Shown here in pieces: positions 36,301 to 43,829 of a stretch of DNA of 64,000 nt; position 1 is the stretch's first letter, and the number at the start of each line of letters is the position of its first letter. The stretch comes from JACVRW01 sp963835705. Lineage in GTDB: Bacteria; Actinomycetota; Thermoleophilia; Solirubrobacterales; Thermoleophilaceae. The notes below the pieces were generated by a model that saw only the letters and a program-made list of their open reading frames with translations, did no database searches and was not told the origin of the DNA. The stretch covers positions 1-64,000 of the forward strand of contig CAWIGR010000012.1 in the NCBI GenBank assembly GCA_963835705.1, in the 5' to 3' direction. The position numbers and the translations under genes are program-made.

Positions 36301-36618
36301 GAGCTGCGCCGGGAGGTCGACGAGGCCGGGCGCTGGAACGACCCGGAGAGGGCCGAGCGGGCGTCCGCCGAGCTGGCCTTCGTGACAGCCGAGCTGTCGC
36401 GCGCCGTGGGCCTCGGTGGGCGAGACCGCCGGGCCGCGTCGGACGCCGAGCGGGCGCGGGTGAGCGTGACGCGCGCGCTCAGGACGGCGATCGCGTCGAT
36501 CGCGGAGCAGCACCCGCAGCTGGGCCGGCATCTCGACACCGCGGTCCGCACCGGCACCCACTGCCGCTACGCGCCCGGCCCCGGCGACGAGGTGGCCTGG
36601 ACCGTGCGCCGCGGGTGA
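33373..36618 (+). CDS. Large AAA ATPase / TPR protein, LuxR/AfsR-regulator-like without HTH
   Basis: 1,081 residues. Residues ~10-60 start an AAA_16 domain: LLLGRVSELERMRAGLRAAL, then Walker A VTGEPGIGKTRLVEAC. Walker B is IVLVLEDLHAADPTTLLLLD. Residues ~400-900 are Ala/Leu-rich TPR-like helical repeats. The last ~150 residues form a distinct domain: YWVAEFRGAEVRVRDRKGIA, then HLARLVEHPHRELSALEL, and a helical end with SVTRALRTAIASIAEQHPQL. LuxR-type members end with an HTH at this place; none is seen, so DNA binding is not supported. Probably a signalling STAND ATPase. Single gene, divergent from the methyltransferase. Confidence 0.82.
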   Translation: MAATDRDTPLLLGRVSELERMRAGLRAALEGRGGLVLVTGEPGIGKTRLVEACAVEAAGEGVSAVWGRCWEAGGAPAYWPWIEALRALVAERGAERLSRLAPRAAAEAARLVPELGVEPAAGTADPVPSGEAGRFALIDGVAELLLAAAAERPIVLVLEDLHAADPTTLLLLDLLAPRLRSAPLLALATFRPADPATDPATERLLAGLARRGEQLALGGLDLDSTRALAAAGAGAELSDATVARLLRRTEGNPFFVLSLARVLGDEPEPAEPAPLPAGVRETIGRRLDPLPPETRDALAAAAVLGRDFAVARVARVRGASPEETLALLDPAVRAALALPGESAGELRFAHVLIRDWLYAELDPSERAGLHRREADALEAEAARDAELLFELAHHRVAAAPVGGAAAALDACERAARHALVRLAFEDAAELFGRALALADRMLEPLEPHRRAGLLLALGDAQRRAGDTAAAREAFVRAANVARTAGLPDELSEAALGFGGVVVQPGETDETLVALLEQSLAHLPEERSALRSRLLARLARELHFSPDVARPRALAAEAVAIAEEAGDPATHAFALGAWHVAMGSPDMVEERLAATARQIELAQRAGDVELELWGRVLRAIDLLELGRPDASAEELDECDVLAARLRQPAQTWRVLLVRGTLALLAGRFDEAERLIAQAYDTGRVARGRAAHRYRLLQESELRFLRGGPAELEPELRALAAEAPVVWGSALTHMLAITGRVDEARPGFERLAASEFGGPVDDMAALPRLSRCADICRALGDEERAAVLYERLLPHADRWLVFAGGLCTGTVRVRLGILAATMGRLEDAAAHFEAAVRVHRAAGAAPITALAEFELAETLRKLGREERADELTGHALRTARALGMPPLIERIEDAAVAAPATPADRARLALEGEYWVAEFRGAEVRVRDRKGIAHLARLVEHPHRELSALELSGGAAPGGDAGGLLDPEAKRAYRTRVEELRREVDEAGRWNDPERAERASAELAFVTAELSRAVGLGGRDRRAASDAERARVSVTRALRTAIASIAEQHPQLGRHLDTAVRTGTHCRYAPGPGDEVAWTVRRG

Positions 36619-36704
36619 GGCGGGGCTCGGCGCGGACCTCCCCCCTCCCTCGCCGCGTACCTCCGTAAGCCGCTCTTCACGATCGTCGGCCACCCTGCAT
36701 TCGA

Positions 36705-37374
36705 ATGTCCCGCAGAACACGCACCGGCGTGGCCGCGCTCGCGGCCGTGTCCTCGCTCGCCCTACCCGCGTGCGGCTGGCGCGAGCTCGAGGCGCAGCTC
36801 ACCCAGCCGGTGCCGCCCGCCATCCCCGAGCCCCAGATCGCGTGGAAGCACTCCGTGGCCGTGGGTTCGCCGTCGGCCGGCCGGCTCGTGCGCGGCGTCC
36901 GCCTGCCCGCGGAGGGCGAGCACTTCTTCACCTGGGACCCGGTCAAGCGACGCTCCCCCAACCGCGCCTGGCGCCGCTGGGGCACCGACGCGATGGTGCG
37001 GCTGGTACTCGGAATCGCTCGCGACTACGGTGAGCGCGCACCCGTACGCGACGCGGATGTCGGTCGGCGACATCAGCCGCCCGCGCGGGGGCGACTTCGG
37101 CCCGCAGTTCGGCTACATCGGCCACGCCAGCCACCAGAATGGCCTCGACGTGGACATCTACTATCCGCGCGCCGACCGCCGGGAGCGGGCGCCCCGGGAC
37201 GCGTCGGAGATCAACCGCCGGCTCTCGCAGGACCTCGTCGACCGCTTCGTCGACGCGGGCGCGGTCCAGGTGTTCGTGGGCCCGAACACGGGGCTGAAGG
37301 GGCCGCCCGGCGTGGTCACGCCACTCGTGCACCACGACAACCACCTCCACGTGCGGATCGCGCCGTCGCGCTGA
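36705..37374 (+). pseudogene. MepA-type (M74) penicillin-insensitive murein endopeptidase, frameshifted
   Basis: A putative exported peptidoglycan peptidase. The N-terminus (RRTRTGVAALAAVSSLALPAC) is a lipoprotein-like signal. After DYGER the frame shifts near 37,034-37,040; one extra base in GAGCGCGCACC restores HPYATRMSVGDISRPRGG. The zinc-site motif GHASHQNGLDVDIYYPR and the C-terminal HHDNHLHVRI are characteristic of MepA. Combined length about 222 codons. Probably active in the cell, with the break a sequencing indel. Confidence 0.82.
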
Positions 37375-37395
37375 CGGCCTGCGTGCGCCGGCCGC

Positions 37396-37737
37396 TCAGA
37401 GGCCGACGGGGCGCGGCCGCGGCGGCTGCGCGAACAGGAGCCAGAGCCCGGCCTCGGGCATCTGCTCCACGGCGTAGCCGGAGGCGCGGGCATCGCCCTC
37501 GAGCAGGCTCGCGAGGCCCGGCATCGTGGGGAAGCGGCTGACCGCCACCGCGGAACGCAGCCGGACCGCGAGCGGGCGCTCGCCGGCCCACAGGATCACC
37601 AGCGGCGGGACCGGCAGGGGGCGATCCGAGCGGGGGTCGGAGGTGGGCGGCGACTCGCGCACCTCAACCTCCAGGTCGCCCCGGACGAAGCTCCTGCCCA
37701 TCATGAATGCGCGCACCGCGCGCTGGTCTCCCACCAC
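37396..37737 (-). CDS. Hypothetical protein
   Basis: 113 residues from GTG at 37737 or 37734. No signal, membrane helix or motif. A middle stretch LPVPPLVILWAGERPLAVRL is beta-like and AEQ-type charged residues follow; the end is QPPRPRPVGL. Coding potential rests on the open frame and GC-rich third positions. It diverges from galK and is convergent with the mepA-like gene. Family not recognised. Confidence 0.45.
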   Translation of the reverse strand: MVGDQRAVRAFMMGRSFVRGDLEVEVRESPPTSDPRSDRPLPVPPLVILWAGERPLAVRLRSAVAVSRFPTMPGLASLLEGDARASGYAVEQMPEAGLWLLFAQPPRPRPVGL

Positions 37738-37764
37738 CTCGTGACCCTAGGATCGAGTCCGCGC

Positions 37765-38877
37765 ATGCGCCATTCGGCCATCCGTCTAGAACACGCCTCC
37801 CTCGAGGGCGCGGGCGTCCAGGCCTTCGCCCCGGGGCGCGTGAACCTGATCGGCGAGCACACCGACTACAACGACGGGCTCTGCCTCCCGTTCGCCATCG
37901 ATCGCGGCGTCACGGTGGCGGCCGAGCCCCTCGCGGGCGGCGGGATCGAGGCACATGCGCTGGACCTCTCCGAACGCGACCGCTTCGAGCTGGGCGGCGC
38001 GCTGCGGCCGGGCGGCCCGGGCGCCGGCTGGCGGCGCTTCGTGCACGGGGCGGCGGGCGAGCTGCTCCGCGAGGGCGTGGAGCTGCGGCCCTGCCGGCTC
38101 CGGATCGCGGGCGACGTGCCGCGGGGCGCGGGCCTTTCCTCCTCGGCGGCACTGTCCGTCTCGCTCTGCCTCGCGCTCTGCGCCGTGGCCGGCGCGGAGC
38201 CCCCCGGGCGCGTCGAGCTCGCCCGGCTCTGCTCGCGGATCGAGCGGGACTGGTGCGGCGCCGACACCGGCCTGCTCGACCAGCTCGCCTCGCTCTTCGG
38301 CGAGCCTGGGCGCGCCCTGCGGATCGACATGCGCGGGCCGGTGGTGAAGCCCGTGGCGCTGGAGCTGGCGGGCCACGTGCTCGCCACGCTCGACTCGGGC
38401 GAAGAGCGGAGCGTCGCGGCGTCCGGCTACAACGAGCGGCGCGAGGAGTGCCGGGCGGCCTGCCGCTCGCTCGGCGTGGAATCGCTGCGGGACGCGCGCG
38501 ATCCGGGGGGCCTGCCGGAGCCGCTGGGGCGCCGCGTGCGCCACGTGCTGAGCGAGAACGAGCGCGTGGACGCCGCGGTCGCGGCGCTGGAGGCCGGAGA
38601 CCTCGCCGAGGTGGGACGGCTGCTCGACGCCTCTCACCGGAGCCTCCGCGACGACTACGAGGTGTCCGTGCCCGCGGTCGAGGAGGCGGTGAGCGCGTGC
38701 AAGGAGGCCGGGGCGCTGGGGGCGCGCACCATGGGCGGTGGCTTCGGAGGGTCCGTGCTGGCCCTGTTCCCGCCCGGCTCCGAGCTGCCGCCCGGCGCGC
38801 TCGTGGTCGAGCCCGGCCCGGGCGCCGCGGCTGCCCCTAGGTCAAGCGCGTCCGCTGACCGCGGGCGGCCCGTCTGA
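37765..38877 (+). CDS. galK: Galactokinase
   Basis: 370 residues from ATG at 37765 (a GTG at 37741 is also in frame). Phosphorylates galactose to galactose 1-phosphate, the first Leloir step. The signature is PGRVNLIGEHTDYNDGLCLP; the ATP loop is GDVPRGAGLSSSAALSVSLC; the C-terminal GHMP motif is GARTMGGGFGGSVLALFP. CGADTGLLDQLASLFGEPG contains the catalytic-base Asp region. No other Leloir gene lies beside it. The next gene, a micro membrane protein, starts 16 bases later. Confidence 0.93.
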   Translation: MRHSAIRLEHASLEGAGVQAFAPGRVNLIGEHTDYNDGLCLPFAIDRGVTVAAEPLAGGGIEAHALDLSERDRFELGGALRPGGPGAGWRRFVHGAAGELLREGVELRPCRLRIAGDVPRGAGLSSSAALSVSLCLALCAVAGAEPPGRVELARLCSRIERDWCGADTGLLDQLASLFGEPGRALRIDMRGPVVKPVALELAGHVLATLDSGEERSVAASGYNERREECRAACRSLGVESLRDARDPGGLPEPLGRRVRHVLSENERVDAAVAALEAGDLAEVGRLLDASHRSLRDDYEVSVPAVEEAVSACKEAGALGARTMGGGFGGSVLALFPPGSELPPGALVVEPGPGAAAAPRSSASADRGRPV

Positions 38878-38893
38878 TACAACGGAGCCGCTC

Positions 38894-38998
38894 GTGGACC
38901 GCCGGCTCGCCTACAAGAACCTGCGCACCGGCCTGATCGCCGGCGCGATCGCGATCGTCGTGTTCGCGCTCTCCTGGGTCGTGGGCCTCGTCTACTGA
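38894..38998 (+). CDS. 34-residue single-helix membrane protein upstream of CtaF-like gene
   Basis: From GTG at 38894 the peptide reads DRRLAYKNLRTGLIAGAIAI followed by VVFALSWVVGLVY, a basic N-terminus and one membrane helix. The stop overlaps the start of the next gene (TGATG). Coupling to an oxidase subunit gene suggests an accessory oxidase role, but the protein is too short for family recognition. Confidence 0.6.
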   Translation: MDRRLAYKNLRTGLIAGAIAIVVFALSWVVGLVY

Positions 38999-39243
38999 TG
39001 GCCGACGACGAGCGGATCCACACGGGCGGGCCCGAGGCGCCGCCCGCGGGCGAGTCCATACACCTGCCCGGCCCCAGCTACCTCCCGATCGTGACGGCGG
39101 TGGGCCTCACGATCGTCGTGGTCGGCGTGGTGCAGTCGCTGATCCTCGTGGCGATCGGCCTGCTCATCACCCTGTTCGCGGTCGTGCGCTGGATCCGGGA
39201 GACGCGCAGCGACATCGGCGAGCTCCCCCTGGAGCATCACTAG
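38998..39243 (+). CDS. ctaF: Cytochrome c oxidase subunit IV (CtaF-like)
   Basis: 81 residues with SIHLPGPSYLPIVTAVGLTI, a sequence characteristic of actinobacterial aa3 oxidase subunit IV/CtaF, followed by two closely spaced membrane helices (GLTIVVVGVVQSL and LILVAIGLLITLFAVVRWI). The C-terminus ends in GELPLEHH. It is separated from ctaC by a CBS gene on the other strand and an AraC-type gene. Presumably part of the membrane oxidase complex. Confidence 0.75.
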   Translation: MADDERIHTGGPEAPPAGESIHLPGPSYLPIVTAVGLTIVVVGVVQSLILVAIGLLITLFAVVRWIRETRSDIGELPLEHH

Positions 39244-39277
39244 CCGCACGCGCGTCCGGCGTGCGCCGGACGACTGA

Positions 39278-39694
39278 CTAGGACGTTGCCTGGTAGTCCT
39301 TGGGCAACTCGCTCGTCGCGCCGTCCTGCACCCAGCAGCGGACGATGTCGCGCATCGAGAGCACGCCGGCCATCTCGCCGCCCTCCACCACCACCAGGTG
39401 ACGGAAGCCGCCCCTCACCATCGCCTCGGCGGCGCGCTCCAGCGACCAGCTGGGCGCCGCGAAGGTGAGGTCGGTGGAGAGGTGCTCCGAGACCAGCTCG
39501 CGGTCGGGGTCCTGGCCCGTGCCGATCGACTGGAGGATGTCGCGCTCGGTGACGATCCCGGGCCCCGGCTGCTCGGGGTCCATGACGACCGCGGCGCCCA
39601 CCCCGCGCCTCGCCATCGCGCGCGCGGCGTCGCGCAGGGAATGGCCGGGGTTGACCGTGAGGACCACGTCGCTCATTCCGGCACGGACCTGCAT
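39278..39694 (-). CDS. CBS-domain pair protein
   Basis: 138 residues carrying two CBS motifs, which usually bind adenosine nucleotides: first GHSLRDAARAMARRGVGAAV with GIVTERDIL, second APSWSLERAAEAMVRGGFRH with LSMRDIV. AGGAGG lies about 7 bases before the ATG at 39694. It is divergent from the AraC-type gene and convergent with the CtaF-like gene. Stand-alone CBS proteins often act as energy sensors for an unidentified partner. Confidence 0.85.
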   Translation of the reverse strand: MQVRAGMSDVVLTVNPGHSLRDAARAMARRGVGAAVVMDPEQPGPGIVTERDILQSIGTGQDPDRELVSEHLSTDLTFAAPSWSLERAAEAMVRGGFRHLVVVEGGEMAGVLSMRDIVRCWVQDGATSELPKDYQATS

Positions 39695-39779
39695 GCAACC
39701 TCCTCGGGGGCTAGTGACGATCGGCTCAAACTGAGACTACCGAACCGCCTCGACGTCAACGCATCCATTCTGGCGCGAT

Positions 39780-40154
39780 GTGCGTATTACGTCCCAAGTG
39801 CGCCAATCGACCCTGCACAGACGCCGCACCCTGTTCCACGAGGCCTTGGCCGCGATCGAGCGCGACTACTCCGACGAGTACCTCTCGCTCACCTCGCTGG
39901 CGCACTCCATCGCCACCTCGCGGCGCCAGCTCCAGCGCATTTTCTGCGAGCGGCACACCAGCTTCCGCCAGGAGCTGCAGCGGGTGAGGATGACCCGTGC
40001 GGCCGAGCTGCTGCGCGAGGACGCCATGCCGGTCGGAGCGGTGGCGCGGGCGGTCGGCTATCGCCAGCCCGCGCAGTTCTCGAAGGCCTTCCGCCGCTAC
40101 CATGGATGCCCCCCGTCGGAGCTGCGCGGGACCGCCCGCTCGCTCGCCGCATAG
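39780..40154 (+). CDS. AraC-family HTH transcriptional regulator, DNA-binding domain only
   Basis: 124 residues from GTG at 39780 (another GTG at 39798). The AraC double HTH fills the protein: SLTSLAHSIATSRRQLQRIF and PVGAVARAVGYRQPAQFSKA, then FRRYHGCPPSELRG, the typical AraC end. No sensor domain precedes it. Position immediately upstream of ctaC (27 bases) suggests it controls the oxidase genes or has been recruited into their transcript. Binding site not identified. Confidence 0.82.
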   Translation: MRITSQVRQSTLHRRRTLFHEALAAIERDYSDEYLSLTSLAHSIATSRRQLQRIFCERHTSFRQELQRVRMTRAAELLREDAMPVGAVARAVGYRQPAQFSKAFRRYHGCPPSELRGTARSLAA

Positions 40155-40181
40155 CCGCTCGCTCCAATAACATCGCCCGGC

Positions 40182-40973
40182 GTGAGCGAAAGGGAGCCAG
40201 CGGCGGGCACCACCGAGGGGCCCCCCGAGACGGATCCGCGCATCGAGGGCGAGCAGCACCCCGTCGCCCGGATGCTCGCGCTGGGCACCGTCGCCTCCGT
40301 GATCGGCGTCGTGATCTGCCTGATGATCGACTGGTTCCCGACGGACGCCTCCGGCGCGGCGGATCAGATCGACACCGTCTACGACGTCCTGCTGATCTGC
40401 TCCGTGCCGGTCTTCGTCCTCGTGATGACGATCGCCGTCTACTCGGTGATCCGCTTCCGGGCCGTGCCGGGCGACATGCGCGACGGTGCCTCGATCCACG
40501 GCAACTCCCGGCTCGAGGTCATCTGGGTCACGGTCCCCTTCCTGATGGTCACCGCGCTCTCGATCTACGCCTGGGTCGTGCTCGACGACATCGAGGCCAG
40601 TCAGCCGAACGAGCTTGTCGTGAACGTCACCGGCCAGCAGTTCACCTGGACCTTCGAGTACCCCGGCGAGGAGGTGAGCTCGACCGAGCTCGTGCTTCCG
40701 GAGAACCAGCCGGTCGACTTCCGGATCGAGACCAACGACGTGATCCACTCGTTCTGGGTCCCCGAGTTCCGGCTCAAGTCCGACGCCGTGCCGGGCCTGA
40801 CCACGAAGATCCGCCTGACGCCCGACCGGATCGGCCGCTACCAGGTCGTGTGCGCCGAGCTGTGCGGGATCGGGCACTCCACCATGCGCCAGAACGTGCG
40901 CGTGGTCCCCGAGGACGAGTTCGACGGCTGGCTCGAGGAGCAGCGAGCCGCCAACCAGGGGGCGGCTCCGTGA
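40182..40973 (+). CDS. ctaC: Cytochrome c oxidase subunit II
   Basis: 263 residues from GTG at 40182. Two N-terminal helices (MLALGTVASVIGVVICLMI; SVPVFVLVMTIAVYSVI) hold the protein in the membrane; the outer domain is the CuA cupredoxin. The CuA ligands are in VIHSFWVPEFRLKSD and VCAELCGIGHSTMR (C-x3-C-x3-H-x2-M). There is no C-terminal cytochrome c fusion, so a separate cytochrome c, such as the diheme protein at 47.9 kb, is required. No lipobox is present. Confidence 0.95.
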   Translation: MSEREPAAGTTEGPPETDPRIEGEQHPVARMLALGTVASVIGVVICLMIDWFPTDASGAADQIDTVYDVLLICSVPVFVLVMTIAVYSVIRFRAVPGDMRDGASIHGNSRLEVIWVTVPFLMVTALSIYAWVVLDDIEASQPNELVVNVTGQQFTWTFEYPGEEVSSTELVLPENQPVDFRIETNDVIHSFWVPEFRLKSDAVPGLTTKIRLTPDRIGRYQVVCAELCGIGHSTMRQNVRVVPEDEFDGWLEEQRAANQGAAP

Positions 40974-40983
40974 GTCGGCGGCC

Positions 40984-41061
40984 GGCCAGGAATCAGCGAA
41001 GGACGCCTGACCCTGCGCAGCCGGCCGAGCCGGCTGCTTCGGGCCGAGCGGGCGTGAGCCC
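40984..41061. repeat. Diverged copy of a dispersed palindromic element
   Basis: GCCAGGAATCAGCG at 40,984-40,997 is identical to 50,703-50,716, and GGGCGTGAGCCC at 41,050-41,061 matches the stem of that element. The two halves are here separated by about 50 bases. Sits in the gap between ctaC and ctaD. Confidence 0.5.
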
Positions 41062-41094
41062 CCGGGTGAATCGGTACCTTGAGGGAGCGCAGCG

Positions 41095-43014
41095 ATGACT
41101 CTCACCCGTCGTCTTCTCGCCCCCGGCTGGTACCGCGCCGCGCTTGGCACCGTGGCCGGCTTCGGCCTGGGCATGGGCATCGTCGTCCTCGCCCGCGCGC
41201 TCTACGGCTGGGACCCGGTGTTCGACTGGGACGCGATCATCACGGTCGGCGCCCTGATCGCGGCGCCGTTCGGCTACCTGGTCGGGATCGGCTGCTTCGA
41301 CTACTGGTTCCGCTGGGCCGCCGGCGCGCCCACCGTCCCCGAGGACCACTCGGGCCATGGCGCCCACAGCTGGCGCGACTACTTCCGCGTCAACACCGAC
41401 CACAAGGTCATCGGCATCCAGTACATCGTCACGACGTTCTTCTTCTTCGTGGCGGGCGGCCTGATGGCGATGCTGATGCGTGCCGAGCTGGCCCAGCCCG
41501 GCACGCAGTTCGTGGACCCGAACACCTTCAACGGCCTGTTCTCGGTCCACGCCTCGCTGATGATCTTCCTGTTCATCATCCCGGTCTTCGCCGGGATCGC
41601 GAACTACGTCATCCCGCTGATGATCGGCGCGCCGGACATGGCGTTCCCGCGCCTGAACGCACTGTCCTACTGGATGCTGCCGATCGGCGGCGTGATGATG
41701 CTGGCGAGCTACTTCGCCGAGGGCGGCGCCTTCGCCACCGGCTGGACCGCCTACGCCCCGCTGTCCACCGAGACGCCGCTCGGGCAGCAGTTCTTCACGG
41801 TCGGCGTGCAGTTCGCGGGCGCCTCCTCGATCGCCACGGCGCTCAACTTCCTGGTCACGATCATCACAATGCGCGCGCCCGGCATGACGTTCTGGCGCAT
41901 GCCGCTGCTCGTGTGGGCGAACTTCACGACCTCGCTGCTCGTCGTGATCGCCACCCCGTTCATCGCCGGCTCGCAGTTCTTCGTGCTGCTCGACCGCACG
42001 ATCGGGACGCACTTCTTCGCCCCGGCCGCCAACGGGGACGTGCTGATGTACCAGCACGTCTTCTGGTTCTACTCGCACCCGGCGGTCTACATCATGATGC
42101 TGCCGGGCTTCGGGATCGTCAGCGAGGTCATCTCGACCCACGCCCGCAAGCCGATCTTCGGCTACCGGATGATGGCCTTCTCGCTCGTGGCGATCGTGAT
42201 CCTGGGCTTCTCCGTCTGGGCCCACCACATGTTCGTGTCGGGCATGTGGAGCTGGCTGCGGGTCCCGATGATGATCACGACGATGCTGATCGCGGTTCCG
42301 ACCGGCATCAAGATCTTCTCCTGGCTCGCGACGCTGTGGAGAGGCGTGATCCACTTGCGAACACCCCTGCTGTTCGCGCTCGGCTTCATCACGATGTTCA
42401 CGCTCGGCGGCATCAGCGGGATCATGCTCGCCGTCATCCCGTTCACGATCCACGTGTCGGACACGTACTTCATCGTGGCCCACATCCACTACGTGCTGTT
42501 CGGCGGATCGGTGTTCACGATCTTCGCGGGGATCTACCACTGGTTCCCGAAGATGACCGGCCGGATGTACGACGAGACGCTCGGCAAGGTGCACTTCTGG
42601 CTCTCGTTCGTCTTCTTCAACCTGACCTTCGGGCCGATGCACTTCGTGGGCATCGACGGCATGCCGAGGCGGGTGGCCGACTACGCCGAGCAGTTCGCGA
42701 CCTGGAACGCGATCATCTCGATCTCCGCCTTCATCTTCGGCCTCTCGTTCCTGGTCTTCGTCTACAACATGGTCGCGTCGTGGCGGCACGGCCCGCTGGC
42801 CGACGGCAACCCGTGGCGGGCCCACTCGATCGAGTGGCAGGTGTCGTCGCCGCCGCCGGTGTTCAACTTCGACGAGGTGCCGACCGTGGTCGGCGGGCCC
42901 TACGAGTACGGCGTCCCGGGCGCCGTGCACGCCGTATTCAAGGAGAAGGCGCCGGCGGGCGCGACCGTGCCCGCGCCGGCGGGGGGTGGCGGCGCGCCCC
43001 CGCCGACTGAATGA
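41095..43014 (+). CDS. ctaD: Cytochrome c oxidase subunit I, type A2 heme-copper oxidase
   Basis: 639 residues. Catalytic core of the aa3-type oxidase, with about 14 helices including two extra at the N-terminus (residues ~15-75). Heme and copper ligands: FSVHASLMIFL (low-spin heme His), FWFYSHPAVYIMMLPGFG (CuB His and cross-linked Tyr), SVWAHHMFVSG (two CuB His) and YFIVAHIHYVLFGG (two heme His). The helix VI motif is YSHPAVY, not GHPEVY: the usual D-channel Glu is replaced by the Tyr-Ser pair that defines type A2 oxidases. The start is supported by GAGGGAG at 41,080-41,086. The stop overlaps the next gene (ATGA). Confidence 0.96.
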   Translation: MTLTRRLLAPGWYRAALGTVAGFGLGMGIVVLARALYGWDPVFDWDAIITVGALIAAPFGYLVGIGCFDYWFRWAAGAPTVPEDHSGHGAHSWRDYFRVNTDHKVIGIQYIVTTFFFFVAGGLMAMLMRAELAQPGTQFVDPNTFNGLFSVHASLMIFLFIIPVFAGIANYVIPLMIGAPDMAFPRLNALSYWMLPIGGVMMLASYFAEGGAFATGWTAYAPLSTETPLGQQFFTVGVQFAGASSIATALNFLVTIITMRAPGMTFWRMPLLVWANFTTSLLVVIATPFIAGSQFFVLLDRTIGTHFFAPAANGDVLMYQHVFWFYSHPAVYIMMLPGFGIVSEVISTHARKPIFGYRMMAFSLVAIVILGFSVWAHHMFVSGMWSWLRVPMMITTMLIAVPTGIKIFSWLATLWRGVIHLRTPLLFALGFITMFTLGGISGIMLAVIPFTIHVSDTYFIVAHIHYVLFGGSVFTIFAGIYHWFPKMTGRMYDETLGKVHFWLSFVFFNLTFGPMHFVGIDGMPRRVADYAEQFATWNAIISISAFIFGLSFLVFVYNMVASWRHGPLADGNPWRAHSIEWQVSSPPPVFNFDEVPTVVGGPYEYGVPGAVHAVFKEKAPAGATVPAPAGGGGAPPPTE

Positions 43015-43829
43015 AGCGCATCCTCGTAGTCGCGAACGAGACGGTGGCCGGCAAGCCGCTGATCGACGCCGTGAGGGAGCGCGGCGGCGCGGACGCCGAG
43101 GTGGACGTGCACGTGATCTGCCCGCAGAACCAGCCCAAGCACGGCTACGTGATCTACGACGAGATGGTGCGCGAGGCGGCCGAGAACCGGCTCCGGATGA
43201 CGCTGGCGCTGCTGCGCGAGGCGGGCATCGAGGCGCACGGGCAGGTGGAGGACCCCGACCCCTACGCGGCGATCATGGACGCCCTGGGCGAGGAGGACTA
43301 CGACGAGATCATCATCTCCACCCATCCCGAGACGCGCTCGGGGTGGCTGCGCGAGGGCCTCGTGGACCGCGTCAAGCGCGCCGCAAGGCGACCGGTCGAG
43401 CACGTGGTGGTGGACCTCGACGCCGAGCGCGACGACGTCAAGCGCACGCTCGTGGTGGCCAACCAGACCGTGGCCAGCGCCGAGCTGCTCGACCTGCTGC
43501 GCCGCAAGGCCGAGGACGAGCCGCGCCGCTTCATCGTGATCTGCCCCCACTCCGGGGACGAGAACGGCGCAGGCGAGGACGCCGCCGAGCGCCTGGCACA
43601 CACCCTGGGCGAGCTCGAGAAGGCCGGGCTCGACGCGGTCGGGCAGGTCGCCCACCACGACCCCTACACGGCGATCCAGAACGCGCTGCAGTTCTACGCG
43701 CCCGACGACATCGTCATCTCGACGTTCCCCGAGACACGCTCCGGCTGGCTGCGAAACGACCTGGTGGGCCGTGTCGAGGCGTCCACCGGCAAGCCCGTCG
43801 AGCACGTCGTGAGCGAGGAGGCCGCCTGA
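43011..43829 (+). CDS. Tandem universal-stress-protein-like domain protein inside the oxidase operon
   Basis: 272 residues with two repeats of about 130. Repeat 1: KRILVVANETVAGKPLIDAV, then DYDEIIISTHPETRSGWLRE and RRPVEHVVVD. Repeat 2: KRTLVVANQTVASAELLDLL, then DDIVISTFPETRSGWLRNDL and GKPVEHVVSE. The shared ST-x-PETRSGWLR loop and the alpha/beta pattern resemble nucleotide-binding USP proteins. It overlaps ctaD by ATGA, and its stop overlaps the ctaE start (TGATG). The co-translation suggests a sensing or assembly role in respiration, not a general stress protein; this is inference. Confidence 0.75.
   Translation: MKRILVVANETVAGKPLIDAVRERGGADAEVDVHVICPQNQPKHGYVIYDEMVREAAENRLRMTLALLREAGIEAHGQVEDPDPYAAIMDALGEEDYDEIIISTHPETRSGWLREGLVDRVKRAARRPVEHVVVDLDAERDDVKRTLVVANQTVASAELLDLLRRKAEDEPRRFIVICPHSGDENGAGEDAAERLAHTLGELEKAGLDAVGQVAHHDPYTAIQNALQFYAPDDIVISTFPETRSGWLRNDLVGRVEASTGKPVEHVVSEEAA

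Noticed and set aside
33880..36720. A 946-codon open frame on the minus strand opposite the AAA ATPase gene
   Set aside because: Low-complexity, Arg/Gly/Ala-rich translation without domains; it is an antisense shadow caused by GC-rich third positions. The plus strand has clear Walker motifs.
40993..42930. A 645-codon minus-strand open frame opposite ctaD
   Set aside because: His/Arg/Asp-rich shadow of ctaD; all heme and copper ligands are on the plus strand.
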